A stretch of DNA of 34,845 nucleotides from Muribaculaceae bacterium (GTDB lineage: Bacteria; Bacteroidota; Bacteroidia; Bacteroidales; Muribaculaceae), in NCBI GenBank assembly GCA_022509145.1, contig JAFLTX010000017.1, positions 1 through 34,845 of the forward strand, in the 5' to 3' direction. Numbering within the stretch: the stretch's first letter is position 1; each line of letters begins with the position of its first letter. Both the position numbers and the translations under genes were made by a program. Below the pieces are notes generated by a model. That model searched no databases. It worked only from the letters and a program-made list of their open reading frames with translations, and was not told the origin of the DNA. Positions 1-8,722 of this stretch are shown here, one piece after another.

Positions 1-255
1 GTCGGTCTTCTCGGTACTGTAATGGGTATGATCAAGTCGTTCCAGGCTCTTGCAGCTTCAGGTTCTCCTGACTCAACCGAACTTTCAACCGGTATCTCGG
101 AGGCCCTCGTAAATACCGCCTTCGGTATCGCCACCGGTGCGTTTGCAGTAATTTCTTACAACTTCTTTACAAATAAAATCGACAACCTTACTTACGCAAT
201 CGACGAAATCGGGTTCTCAATCGTTGCAACTTTCGCTGCAACTCACGAGGGTTAA
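1..255 (+). CDS. exbB: MotA/TolQ/ExbB proton channel family protein, C-terminal part (5' truncated by window)
   Basis: Frame 1 is open from base 1 to TAA at 253-255. The translation VGLLGTVMGMIKSFQALAASGSPD...LSTGISEALVNTAFGIATGAFAVISYNFF is typical of ExbB/TolQ TM2-TM3. It is followed directly by exbD-exbD-tonB. Confidence 0.9.
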   Translation, partial: VGLLGTVMGMIKSFQALAASGSPDSTELSTGISEALVNTAFGIATGAFAVISYNFFTNKIDNLTYAIDEIGFSIVATFAATHEG

Positions 256-307
256 TTAATTGATTATAAGAAGTAAAATCATCTAAACCGATTAAGTCAA
301 AGTTAGT

Positions 308-1027
308 ATGGGAAGAGTAAAGATAGCGAAGAAAAGCACGTTCATCGACATGACCGCGATGAGCGACGTGACTGTGCTTCTGCTTACCTTCTTCATGTTG
401 ACTTCAACATTCTTGCAGAAAGAGCCGACCACCGTGATCACGCCTGCCTCCGTATCGGAAGAGAAGGTGCAGGAAACCAACGTGGTGCAGGTGCTCGTCT
501 CCCCTGAAGGGAAAGTATGGCTCTCAATGAACAACGACACCGCCCAGGCGTGGAGCAACGAGAAGATGCGCATCGCGCTTCTCGACAAGGTGGTGGAGGT
601 TTACAACGAGTCACATACGCAGAAGCTTCCGGCTTTCACCGACGCACAGAAGATAGCTTTCAGCAAATTAGGTACGTTCGGCGTCCCCCTCAACCAAATG
701 GGTGAATTTCTCAACCTGTATGGCATGCCCGAGGGACTGACGACGATGGACAAATGGCTTGCCGGCGAACTTCCTGACAGAACCACCGGAATTCCCATCA
801 ACTGGAATCAGCAGGAGAACCGTCCGAATGAATTCCAGATATGGATGAAGGCAATAAGGCAGACCGACAATGACAACCTCAAGGATGCCATAAAAGACGG
901 TACAGGCGTTGCGCTTAAAGCAGACCAGAACACCAGTTTCGAGACAGTTCACATGGTGATGGACAACCTCCAGACCATCAAGATGAACAAGTTTACACTC
1001 CTGACAGCACTTAAAGCAGAAGAATAA
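308..1027 (+). CDS. exbD: ExbD/TolR-family biopolymer transport protein (first copy, 239 aa, long periplasmic region)
   Basis: N-terminal FIDMTAMSDVTVLLLTFFMLTSTFL, a single TM with the conserved Asp region. Located between exbB and a second exbD. Confidence 0.85.
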   Translation: MGRVKIAKKSTFIDMTAMSDVTVLLLTFFMLTSTFLQKEPTTVITPASVSEEKVQETNVVQVLVSPEGKVWLSMNNDTAQAWSNEKMRIALLDKVVEVYNESHTQKLPAFTDAQKIAFSKLGTFGVPLNQMGEFLNLYGMPEGLTTMDKWLAGELPDRTTGIPINWNQQENRPNEFQIWMKAIRQTDNDNLKDAIKDGTGVALKADQNTSFETVHMVMDNLQTIKMNKFTLLTALKAEE

Positions 1028-1031
1028 GACC

Positions 1032-1814
1032 ATGGCAGAGATTCAACAAAACGACAGTGGCAAAGGTAAAAAAGGCCACCAGAAGAAGATGACCATCCGC
1101 GTGGACTTCACGCCGATGGTAGACATGAACATGCTCCTGATCACGTTCTTCATGCTTTGTACCACCATGATCAAGTCGCAGACTCTCTCGATAGCCCTCC
1201 CCTCCAACGAAAAGGTGGAGAATACCGAGAACATGAGCCAGGCTTCGGCCGACGACGCCGTGACCATCATCATCGACGCCAAGCGCAAGACCGGCTCAAT
1301 GGAAGTAGACACGATCAACGGTAAGGTAGTGAATGAAGTTTACTATTACTTCGGCAAGCCTTGCAACGGCGCAGCCGTGACAGCAGAGAATATCGCCACG
1401 ACCAACAATCTGGAGAAGACAGAGATGCTGACAGATGAAATCAACAACGTAGGCGACCGCTCGGCACGAGGCATCCGCAAGATCATTCAAGACCGCAACA
1501 AGGAAGTCTATGAGGCAATCCAAAAACTGAAAGAGCAATATAACAACGGCGAATTCGGCAGCCTCGAGACAGCTCAGGAACGTGAAATGGCCCAAGAGAA
1601 ATATAAGGAAGCGGCTGTTGCCATCCGTAAAGACGAGAAGTATAAGAAACCGGTGATCATCATCAAATCGACTCCTCAGGCCTCCTACGGCGGATTGGTG
1701 GAGATTCTCGACGAGATGCAGATCAACTCGATTTCGAAATACCAGATCGACAACATGACGGCAATCGACTCCCTTATGCTTATCGACTATCAAAATCGTC
1801 ATCACAACGACTAA
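1032..1814 (+). CDS. exbD: ExbD/TolR-family biopolymer transport protein (second copy, 260 aa)
   Basis: RVDFTPMVDMNMLLITFFMLCTTM is the canonical ExbD TM/Asp motif. C-terminal VIIIKSTPQASYGGLVEILDEMQINSISKYQI is ExbD-like. Confidence 0.88.
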   Translation: MAEIQQNDSGKGKKGHQKKMTIRVDFTPMVDMNMLLITFFMLCTTMIKSQTLSIALPSNEKVENTENMSQASADDAVTIIIDAKRKTGSMEVDTINGKVVNEVYYYFGKPCNGAAVTAENIATTNNLEKTEMLTDEINNVGDRSARGIRKIIQDRNKEVYEAIQKLKEQYNNGEFGSLETAQEREMAQEKYKEAAVAIRKDEKYKKPVIIIKSTPQASYGGLVEILDEMQINSISKYQIDNMTAIDSLMLIDYQNRHHND

Positions 1815-1852
1815 ACGGAAGTTAGATTTATTAACATTAAAGGAAAGAAGAA

Positions 1853-2710
1853 ATGGCAAATCTGACCTCTAAAGAATGGCGCGACCTTATTTTTGAAGGT
1901 AAAAATAAGGAGTTCGGAGCGTATGACCTCCGCAAGAAGAGTGAAAAGCGCCACACACTCGCTGTGATATTCACTTTGATAGGACTCGCAATCGTCATAG
2001 TCGGCGTAATCGCCTACACCAAAATCAGCGACCACCTTGACGCGCTTCGCGCCGAAGAGCTTCTGCTCGAACGCGAAAGAATGCAACAAATCGAGATGGC
2101 TCAGGAAGAAGAGGTACCTGAAGAAGAAGAACCGGAAGAGCAGAAATTCGAGCAGGAACTCCCCGAAGTGCCTGAAGAAGTACTGGCTACCGTTCAGGTT
2201 ACGCAGATCGCTATCGTTGACGCCGACAAGGTGAAAAACGAAGTGATGACTATGGATGAGCAGAAAGAAGACAACACTGCCCGCGGTGTGGTAACGCAGG
2301 AAGGCTCCGACGATGCCGACAAGTTCCAAGCCGTGAAGGAGCAGGTGGTAGTAGTGGAAGAGAAACCGAAGGAAGAGCCTAAACCCGACAAGATTTTCGA
2401 GGCTGTGGAGCAGCCTGCGGAATTCCCGGGCGGACAGTCGGCCCTTACCAAATGGCTCAGCAACAATATCCGCTATCCGGAGCAGGCCCAGCAGAACGGC
2501 GTATCCGGCAGGGTAATCGTAAGATTCGTTGTTGAGAAAGACGGTTCGATTGGCAACGTGACAGTATTGAAGGGTGTGGATAAAGACCTTGACAACGAGG
2601 CTATCCGCGTGGTTAAGAGGATGCCCAAGTGGCAGGCAGGTAAGAACAACGGCCAGGCCGTGCGTTCATACTTCACCCTCCCCGTAACCTTCAAGCTCCA
2701 GAACCAATAA
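1853..2710 (+). CDS. tonB: TonB family energy transducer
   Basis: One N-terminal TM, a Glu/Pro-rich linker, and a C-terminal TonB domain (FPGGQSALTKWLSNNIRYPEQAQQNGVSGRVIVRFVVEKDGSIGNVTVLKGVDKDLDNEAIRVVKRMPKW). Confidence 0.95.
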   Translation: MANLTSKEWRDLIFEGKNKEFGAYDLRKKSEKRHTLAVIFTLIGLAIVIVGVIAYTKISDHLDALRAEELLLERERMQQIEMAQEEEVPEEEEPEEQKFEQELPEVPEEVLATVQVTQIAIVDADKVKNEVMTMDEQKEDNTARGVVTQEGSDDADKFQAVKEQVVVVEEKPKEEPKPDKIFEAVEQPAEFPGGQSALTKWLSNNIRYPEQAQQNGVSGRVIVRFVVEKDGSIGNVTVLKGVDKDLDNEAIRVVKRMPKWQAGKNNGQAVRSYFTLPVTFKLQNQ

Positions 2711-2733
2711 GAATCACTACTGAATCCGATATG

Positions 2734-2770
2734 AAAAGCCGCGTAAGATACATTCTTGCGCGGCTTTTTA
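2734..2770 (+). terminator. Rho-independent terminator after the exb/ton genes
   Basis: AAAGCCGCGTAAGA-tacat-TCTTGCGCGGCTTTTT: near-perfect stem followed by a T-run. Confidence 0.85.
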
Positions 2771-2933
2771 CTCCCCCTGGAGATGCAGAAAAACCTCACA
2801 ATCAAAGTCAAAATAACCACCGCAAGAAAATTTGGCTCTGCAGAGGAAAATTTTTAGAAAAACTTGAATGAAAAACACAACTATCTACAGCAAATAATTG
2901 TTAAAATAATAAAACCATTTAAAATTCGACGTT

Positions 2934-3146
2934 ATGAGACCCTCAGGAAATAATGGCACGGGTATGCCCCGCGGAGCAAGATTCGTATTCGGGATCTTTA
3001 TGATTCTGTTTTACATCGGAGTAGGACTCCTCTTTATCTTCAACGTGTTCAGCATCGACAACACGGCAATCTCAGCCACGGTAGGCGGCATCTTATGCGC
3101 TTACGGCGTATGGCGCGGAATCAGACTCTTCCTCGGCTCCAACTGA
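2934..3146 (+). CDS. Small two-TM hypothetical membrane protein (70 aa)
   Basis: FGIFMILFYIGVGLLFIFNVF and ISATVGGILCAYGVWRGIRLFL hydrophobic segments. Lies between tonB and the PstS-like gene on the same strand. Confidence 0.6.
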   Translation: MRPSGNNGTGMPRGARFVFGIFMILFYIGVGLLFIFNVFSIDNTAISATVGGILCAYGVWRGIRLFLGSN

Positions 3147-3217
3147 CGGAGCCGGCACAGAATGTGACGACACCGATTATATAGAAACGAAAATTTCATT
3201 TTTGAAGAGAGAATGAT

Positions 3218-4228
3218 ATGAATTTCTGCAAATCATCCCTTATTGTTCTGGGCGCTTTGGCTACAGCCGGTGCCCTTTCGTCGTGTGGCGAAGTTAAGCG
3301 CGGCGAATATGCCAAAGGCGTGGCAACCATCTACTGCGACGACGGCTTCAAGAATGTGCTTGAAGAGGAGATTGAAGTGTTTGAATACACCTATCCCGAA
3401 TCGAGCATCATACCTACATTTGTAAGCGAGGCCCAGGCCGTGGATGCCCTGATGGGCGACACCACGGATGCCATCATCGTGACACACGAACTGACGAAAG
3501 ACCAGATAGATTACATACGAAAGACGCATAAGAAAGTGGTGAAGCAGAGATGCATCGCCGTGGACGCCGTGGGACTCATAGTAAACAAGGATAACCCGCT
3601 GGATTTCCTATCGATGGAAGATATAGGGAAAATCATGCGCGGCGACATCACCAAATGGAGCCAGTTGGCGTTGAACGACACCGCCGACATCCAATTGGTG
3701 TTTGACAATCAAAACTCCTCCACCGTGATGTATATGAGGGAGCATTTCCTCGACAACAAGCTGATAACCGCAAACCCGAACGTAAAAGTGTTTGCCGAGC
3801 AGAACAACAGGCAGGTGTTTGACGTGGTGAAGAATAACAAAAACGCCATCGGCATCATCAGCGTGAGCTGGCTTGGCGACTCTCTCGAGATGGCTAAGAA
3901 AGTGCCCATCGAGACGCGCATCGAAGGTTACGAGAAGGAAGGAGACGTGATTGCACGCGAACTCACCACAGAAGTGAAAGTGCTCGGCGTGCAGAATCCG
4001 ACGGAAGTGAACGACTTTACATTGACTCCCTACAAACCTTATCAGGCTTACATCGCCACCGGCGAATATCCCCTCTTCAGAAAAGTGTATATGGCGACCA
4101 CGGCTTCCGGCTCTACTTTGATGAAGAGTTTCTACGACTTCGTTACCGGCTTCGTTGGACAGAAGATCATCACCAAGACGGGAATAATGCCTTATCAATA
4201 CTCGGTAAGAGTGGTGGAGCTGAAATAG
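3218..4228 (+). CDS. PstS-like substrate-binding lipoprotein
   Basis: Lipobox-like ALSSC after a signal peptide; PBP-like domain (AQAVDALMGDTTDAIIVTHELT..., DIGKIMRGDITKWSQL, FDNQNSSTVMYMREHFL, NKNAIGIISVSWLGD). Confidence 0.8.
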   Translation: MNFCKSSLIVLGALATAGALSSCGEVKRGEYAKGVATIYCDDGFKNVLEEEIEVFEYTYPESSIIPTFVSEAQAVDALMGDTTDAIIVTHELTKDQIDYIRKTHKKVVKQRCIAVDAVGLIVNKDNPLDFLSMEDIGKIMRGDITKWSQLALNDTADIQLVFDNQNSSTVMYMREHFLDNKLITANPNVKVFAEQNNRQVFDVVKNNKNAIGIISVSWLGDSLEMAKKVPIETRIEGYEKEGDVIARELTTEVKVLGVQNPTEVNDFTLTPYKPYQAYIATGEYPLFRKVYMATTASGSTLMKSFYDFVTGFVGQKIITKTGIMPYQYSVRVVELK

Positions 4229-4287
4229 CTTTCCAGGAGAAAAAGCAATTCCTTGACCGGCGGAGCTGAAAAATCGTATTTTTTTAC

Positions 4288-4295
4288 TAATTTTG
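4288..4295 (+). promoter_or_regulatory. Bacteroidales-type -7 box (TAATTTTG) upstream of the TPR gene
   Basis: Matches TAnnTTTG; 78 nt upstream of the ATG at 4373. Confidence 0.6.
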
Positions 4296-4336
4296 CCATA
4301 TATTAAACCATGATTAAACCACGTTTAATATATGGC
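4295..4336. repeat. Perfect 14-bp inverted repeat next to the promoter
   Basis: GCCATATATTAAAC (4295-4308) and GTTTAATATATGGC (4323-4336), 14-nt spacer. Confidence 0.9.
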
Positions 4337-4372
4337 ATCAAATATTAAAAAATCACATATAAGCAACAGGAT

Positions 4373-6007
4373 ATGAAACTACGTCACATTCTACTATCAA
4401 GCCTTGCAATTTGCGCTCTCACGGTAAGCGCGCAGACTCATACCCAGGGTATCGAGTATTATAAGGCAGATCAGTTCTACAACGCAGAAGAGTTGCTCAA
4501 CCGCAACCTCAACAATGCAGGTACCGACAAGGCGCTGAGCTACTATTACTTGGGGCAGATTGCCATGCGCAACGGGAATGAGTTGCAAGCTTCGAAATAC
4601 TACAACGACGGTATCGCCGCCAACTCCGAGAACCCCTACAACTATGTGGGTCTGGGCTATATCGCACTGAAAAACAACGACACAAAAACGGCTGAAAAAT
4701 ATTTCAAAGACGCCGAAAGCAGGGCCAAGAAAGACCAATCGGTATTGGTAGAGATCGCCCGCGCCTATTACAACACCGATCCCGTAAAATATAAAGCTCT
4801 CTACGACAAACGCATAGAGCAAGCCATGAAGAAGGATAAGGATAACCCCGACATCTACATCTTCCAGGGCGATGAGCTGCGCCAGAACGCATACGCAACC
4901 GGCGACTCCAAGCTCTACGGACAGGCAGCCGCCAAATATGAGATGGCAACCAGCAAGGATCCGCAGTCAGCCGTAGCTTACGTGAAATACGCCGACATGT
5001 ATATGAACGCGCACAATCCCAACTATGCCATCATCAAGCTTGAAGAGCTTATCCGCAACAATCCCACCTCGGCTCTGGGCCAGAGAGAACTCGCCAATGC
5101 ATATTATGAGAACAATCAATATGACCAGGCTGCCGAGCAGTACGGGAAATACGTAAACAACCCGAACCACTTCAAGAGCGACGAAGACCGCTACGCCTTC
5201 ATCCTCTTTGCCGACAACAAGTATAACGACGGCTACAACTACGCCTCGTCTCTGCTGAGGGAGAATCCGAAGAACTTCACAGCCATGAGGTTCCAGTTTA
5301 TGAATGCCGCTCAGCTCGACTCAATGCAGGATCAGCTTCTCCCCTTGGCCGAAAATCTCGTGGCAGCCCATAACGCCAGTCCTGAAAACAAATTTGCCGC
5401 CATCGACTACACTCTTGTAGCCGACGAGTTGAACAAAGCCGGACGTACCGACGACGCTATCGCCATCCTCCAGGAAGCGAAACGCGAACTTCCCACCAAC
5501 ATCAACTTCGACAAGCAGCTGGCTTCCATCTACATCGACAAGGGTGACTACGAAGGCGCTTCAGACGCTTACGGCGATTACCTGGCTAAAGTGGAGAAAC
5601 CCGGTTATAACGAATACATCCAGCAGGCTCTTTACGCATACTTCGGTGGTCTGAAAGAAGGTAACACCAAATATTTCGACACAGCACGCGAAAATGCTCA
5701 GAAAGCCGCAGAGGCCTCGCCGGCCCAATACAAGCCCTACAAGGTGATGGGTGATGTGGCAGTTGCTACTGCTACAAAGGAGACGGCTCCCATCGTGGCA
5801 AAAGATTTGTACGCAACCGGTATCGAGCTTCTCGAAGCCAACCCGGATCCCCGCTTCAACAACGACGCCAAGGTGATGTATAACTATCTCGGCAACTACT
5901 ATCTGGATCAGAAGAACACCTCTGAAGCCAAGAAATATTTCAGCAAATATCTTGAGCTTGATCCCGACAATGCAGATTATCGCAAGTTTGTAGAGTCACT
6001 CAAATAA
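4373..6007 (+). CDS. Tetratricopeptide repeat protein with signal peptide
   Basis: Signal peptide MKLRHILLSSLAICALTVSAQ and repeated TPR-like helices (e.g. ALSYYYLGQIAMRNGNELQASKYYNDGIAANSENPYNYVGLGYIALKNND). Confidence 0.9.
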   Translation: MKLRHILLSSLAICALTVSAQTHTQGIEYYKADQFYNAEELLNRNLNNAGTDKALSYYYLGQIAMRNGNELQASKYYNDGIAANSENPYNYVGLGYIALKNNDTKTAEKYFKDAESRAKKDQSVLVEIARAYYNTDPVKYKALYDKRIEQAMKKDKDNPDIYIFQGDELRQNAYATGDSKLYGQAAAKYEMATSKDPQSAVAYVKYADMYMNAHNPNYAIIKLEELIRNNPTSALGQRELANAYYENNQYDQAAEQYGKYVNNPNHFKSDEDRYAFILFADNKYNDGYNYASSLLRENPKNFTAMRFQFMNAAQLDSMQDQLLPLAENLVAAHNASPENKFAAIDYTLVADELNKAGRTDDAIAILQEAKRELPTNINFDKQLASIYIDKGDYEGASDAYGDYLAKVEKPGYNEYIQQALYAYFGGLKEGNTKYFDTARENAQKAAEASPAQYKPYKVMGDVAVATATKETAPIVAKDLYATGIELLEANPDPRFNNDAKVMYNYLGNYYLDQKNTSEAKKYFSKYLELDPDNADYRKFVESLK

Positions 6008-6036
6008 GAAATCTTGTTAAGTAAAGTAATACAACG

Positions 6037-6067
6037 AAAACCTCGGAGAACTCCTCTCCGGGGTTTT
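6037..6067 (+). terminator. Rho-independent terminator after the TPR gene
   Basis: AAAACCTCGGAGA-actcc-TCTCCGGGGTTTT then TTTTTT. Confidence 0.8.
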
Positions 6068-6121
6068 GTTTTTTCTTAAAGAAGGAAGAAGATTTTTCTG
6101 TGGGGATATTGAATTTTTTTG

Positions 6122-6129
6122 TAACTTTG
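6122..6129 (+). promoter_or_regulatory. Candidate -7 box (TAACTTTG) of the nqr operon
   Basis: TAnnTTTG match, 44 nt upstream of the nqrA ATG and after a terminator. Confidence 0.6.
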
Positions 6130-6172
6130 TAGGGTCATATATCCCTACTTAAGCCAACAGGCAATATTTGAA

Positions 6173-7504
6173 ATGACAAGAAAGATAAAGATAAAAAGAG
6201 GACTCGACATCCCCCTGGCCGGAGCAGCCGGCGAAAGGATAGAAAGCATTAATCCTCAGAGCGTTGGGATCACTCCTCTTGATTTTGAAGGGCACACGTG
6301 GAAATGCTGCGTAAAAGAAGGAGACGCAGTGGGTGTAGGCTCTCCCCTCTTCCATGACAAAGCCACCGGCAAGATAAAGATCGTATCCCCTGTTGCCGGC
6401 GAGATAAAAGAGGTGAAGAGAGGCGAGCGGAGAAGGATTCTCAACGTGTCGATCGCGCCCAAAGCCGAAGGAGCGGAAACTATCAGTTACGATCTCGGGC
6501 TTACAAAAGAAACCATACGCGAAACTCTGCTTGCGTCAGGCCTCTGGGCCATGATGCGCCAAAGGCCGTATGACATCGTACCCGACGCCGACTCGGAACC
6601 GCGCGACATCTTCGTGACGGCCTTCGACACCGCCCCCCTTGCTCCGGCACTCTTCTCCGAAGCCGACATCCCGGCGATTGAGAAAGGACTCGAAGTGCTG
6701 GGAATCCTGGCGGGGAAGAAACCGGTGGTTTCCACTTCAGAAACGAATCCCGTGGAATTTAAAAACGCCGAGAATCTGATTGTTTCCGGGCCTCATCCGG
6801 CCGGAAACACTGGCGTGCAGATTGCTGCCGTAGCTCCCGTAAACAAAGGCGAAACCGTCTGGACACTCGATATCGCAACCGTAAAGCGGATAGGGAAACT
6901 TTACACCGACGGGAAAGGCGATTGGAGCTGCAAAGTGGCGATTACCGGCCCCGAAATAAAAGATCCTCACCGCGTGGAAACAGTAGTGGGAGCCTCGATT
7001 GAGTCGCTTCTCGCTGGTAACCTGAAGGAAGAGAAGGGTTTGAGAATAATCTCCGGCAACGTTCTGACAGGGAAAAGATGCAATCTTGAAGACGGCTATC
7101 TGCGCTATCCCTACAGGCAGATAACCGTGATAAAAGAAGGCGACAATGCCGACGAATTTATGGGCTGGGCTTCGATGAGCCCCAAGAAATACAGCGTGAA
7201 ACGCACCTTCCCGGCATTTCTGAAAGGGTTGCGCTCCCCATTCCCGTTCGACGCCAGAATCAAGGGAGGGAAACGTGCCATGATTCTGAGCGGGGAGCTC
7301 GACAAGGTGTTCCCCTTTGACATTTACCCGGAATATCTGGTGCGCGCCATAGAAGCCGGCGACATCGACCGCATGGAGAAGCTCGGCATCTTCGAGGTGG
7401 CGCCCGAAGACTTCGCGCTGCCTGAATTTGTCGACACCTCAAAGCATGAATTCCAAAGCATGATTCGCGAAGCCCTTGACAAACTGAGGGCCGAAAGCCT
7501 ATAG
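6173..7504 (+). CDS. nqrA: Na(+)-translocating NADH:quinone reductase subunit A
   Basis: KIKRGLDIPLAGAAGERI and similar motifs typical of NqrA; first gene of a complete nqrABCDEF cluster. Confidence 0.96.
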   Translation: MTRKIKIKRGLDIPLAGAAGERIESINPQSVGITPLDFEGHTWKCCVKEGDAVGVGSPLFHDKATGKIKIVSPVAGEIKEVKRGERRRILNVSIAPKAEGAETISYDLGLTKETIRETLLASGLWAMMRQRPYDIVPDADSEPRDIFVTAFDTAPLAPALFSEADIPAIEKGLEVLGILAGKKPVVSTSETNPVEFKNAENLIVSGPHPAGNTGVQIAAVAPVNKGETVWTLDIATVKRIGKLYTDGKGDWSCKVAITGPEIKDPHRVETVVGASIESLLAGNLKEEKGLRIISGNVLTGKRCNLEDGYLRYPYRQITVIKEGDNADEFMGWASMSPKKYSVKRTFPAFLKGLRSPFPFDARIKGGKRAMILSGELDKVFPFDIYPEYLVRAIEAGDIDRMEKLGIFEVAPEDFALPEFVDTSKHEFQSMIREALDKLRAESL

Positions 7505-7524
7505 CGAAAAGGATATACGAATAT

Positions 7525-8718
7525 ATGAAACTGAAACATAAGATAGATAAGATAAAGCCGCACTTCGAAAAAGGAGGGAAGTTTGAGAAGCTTCAATCCG
7601 TATTCGACGGCTTCTATACATTTCTATTCACACCCAACGAGACGGCGAAGAGCGGCACTCACATCCACGATGCCAACGACTCCAAGCGCACGATGATCAC
7701 CGTGGTGATAGCTCTGCTCCCCTGCGCACTCTTCGGGATGTGGAACATCGGCTATCAGCAGGCGCTGGCGACGGGCGACCCCGACCACGCTCTGCTGCGC
7801 CTCTTCTTCAACGGATTTTTCGCCGTACTCCCCCAGATTGTAACCGCCTATGTGGTGGGCCTGGGCATCGAGTTTATAGTGGCGCAAATCCGCGGACACG
7901 AGATTCAGGAAGGATTTCTGGTGTCGGGTATCCTCATCCCGATGATCTGTCCGGTCTCCACGCCGTGCTGGATGCTGGCTGTGGCTGTGGCATTCGCGGT
8001 GATATTCGCCAAGGAAGCCTTCGGCGGCACAGGGTATAACTTCCTGAACATCGCATTGGTAACCAGAGCATTCCTCTTCTTTGCATATCCGTCGAAGATG
8101 AGCGGCGATTCCGTGTTCGTTCAGACCGGTGGCCAGCCTACGGTCGACGGCTTCTCGGGAGCCACTCCCCTGGGTCAGCTCGCCTCCACCTCCACTCCCG
8201 GGAGCACCGAGCTCTTCGGAGTGAACGGCGACATACTCACCCACTCCGATATCTTCTGGGGCTTGATGCCGGGTTCATGGGGCGAGACCTCGACCTTCTG
8301 CATCATTCTGGGAGCCGTGATACTGCTTGCCACGGGGATTGCATCGTGGAAAATCATCACCTCGGGTGTGGTGGGAGCACTCTGCATCTCCTTTATCGCA
8401 TATCATTTTGCAAATCCGCTCTATCCGGTGTCGTTCATACCTCCGTTTGAGCAGCTTGCGCTCGGCGGCTTTGCCTTCGCAATAGTGTTTATGGCCACCG
8501 ACCCCGTAACCGCCTGCCGCACAGAGATAGGGAAATACATCTATGGGTTCCTAATCGGGGCCATAGCCATGATAATCAGATGCTACAACACCGGTTATCC
8601 GGAGGGCGCCATGCTGGCAGTCCTGCTCATGAACTGCTTCGCTCCGCTCATCGACTGGTGTGTGGTAAACTCAAACATCAAGCGACGCCTGAAACGTTTG
8701 GCAAATGTAAAACAATAG
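7525..8718 (+). CDS. nqrB: Na(+)-translocating NADH:quinone reductase subunit B
   Basis: Multi-TM protein with the GFSGATPLGQ motif (Thr-FMN site of NqrB) and FMATDPVTACRT. Confidence 0.96.
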   Translation: MKLKHKIDKIKPHFEKGGKFEKLQSVFDGFYTFLFTPNETAKSGTHIHDANDSKRTMITVVIALLPCALFGMWNIGYQQALATGDPDHALLRLFFNGFFAVLPQIVTAYVVGLGIEFIVAQIRGHEIQEGFLVSGILIPMICPVSTPCWMLAVAVAFAVIFAKEAFGGTGYNFLNIALVTRAFLFFAYPSKMSGDSVFVQTGGQPTVDGFSGATPLGQLASTSTPGSTELFGVNGDILTHSDIFWGLMPGSWGETSTFCIILGAVILLATGIASWKIITSGVVGALCISFIAYHFANPLYPVSFIPPFEQLALGGFAFAIVFMATDPVTACRTEIGKYIYGFLIGAIAMIIRCYNTGYPEGAMLAVLLMNCFAPLIDWCVVNSNIKRRLKRLANVKQ

Positions 8719-8722
8719 ACCG

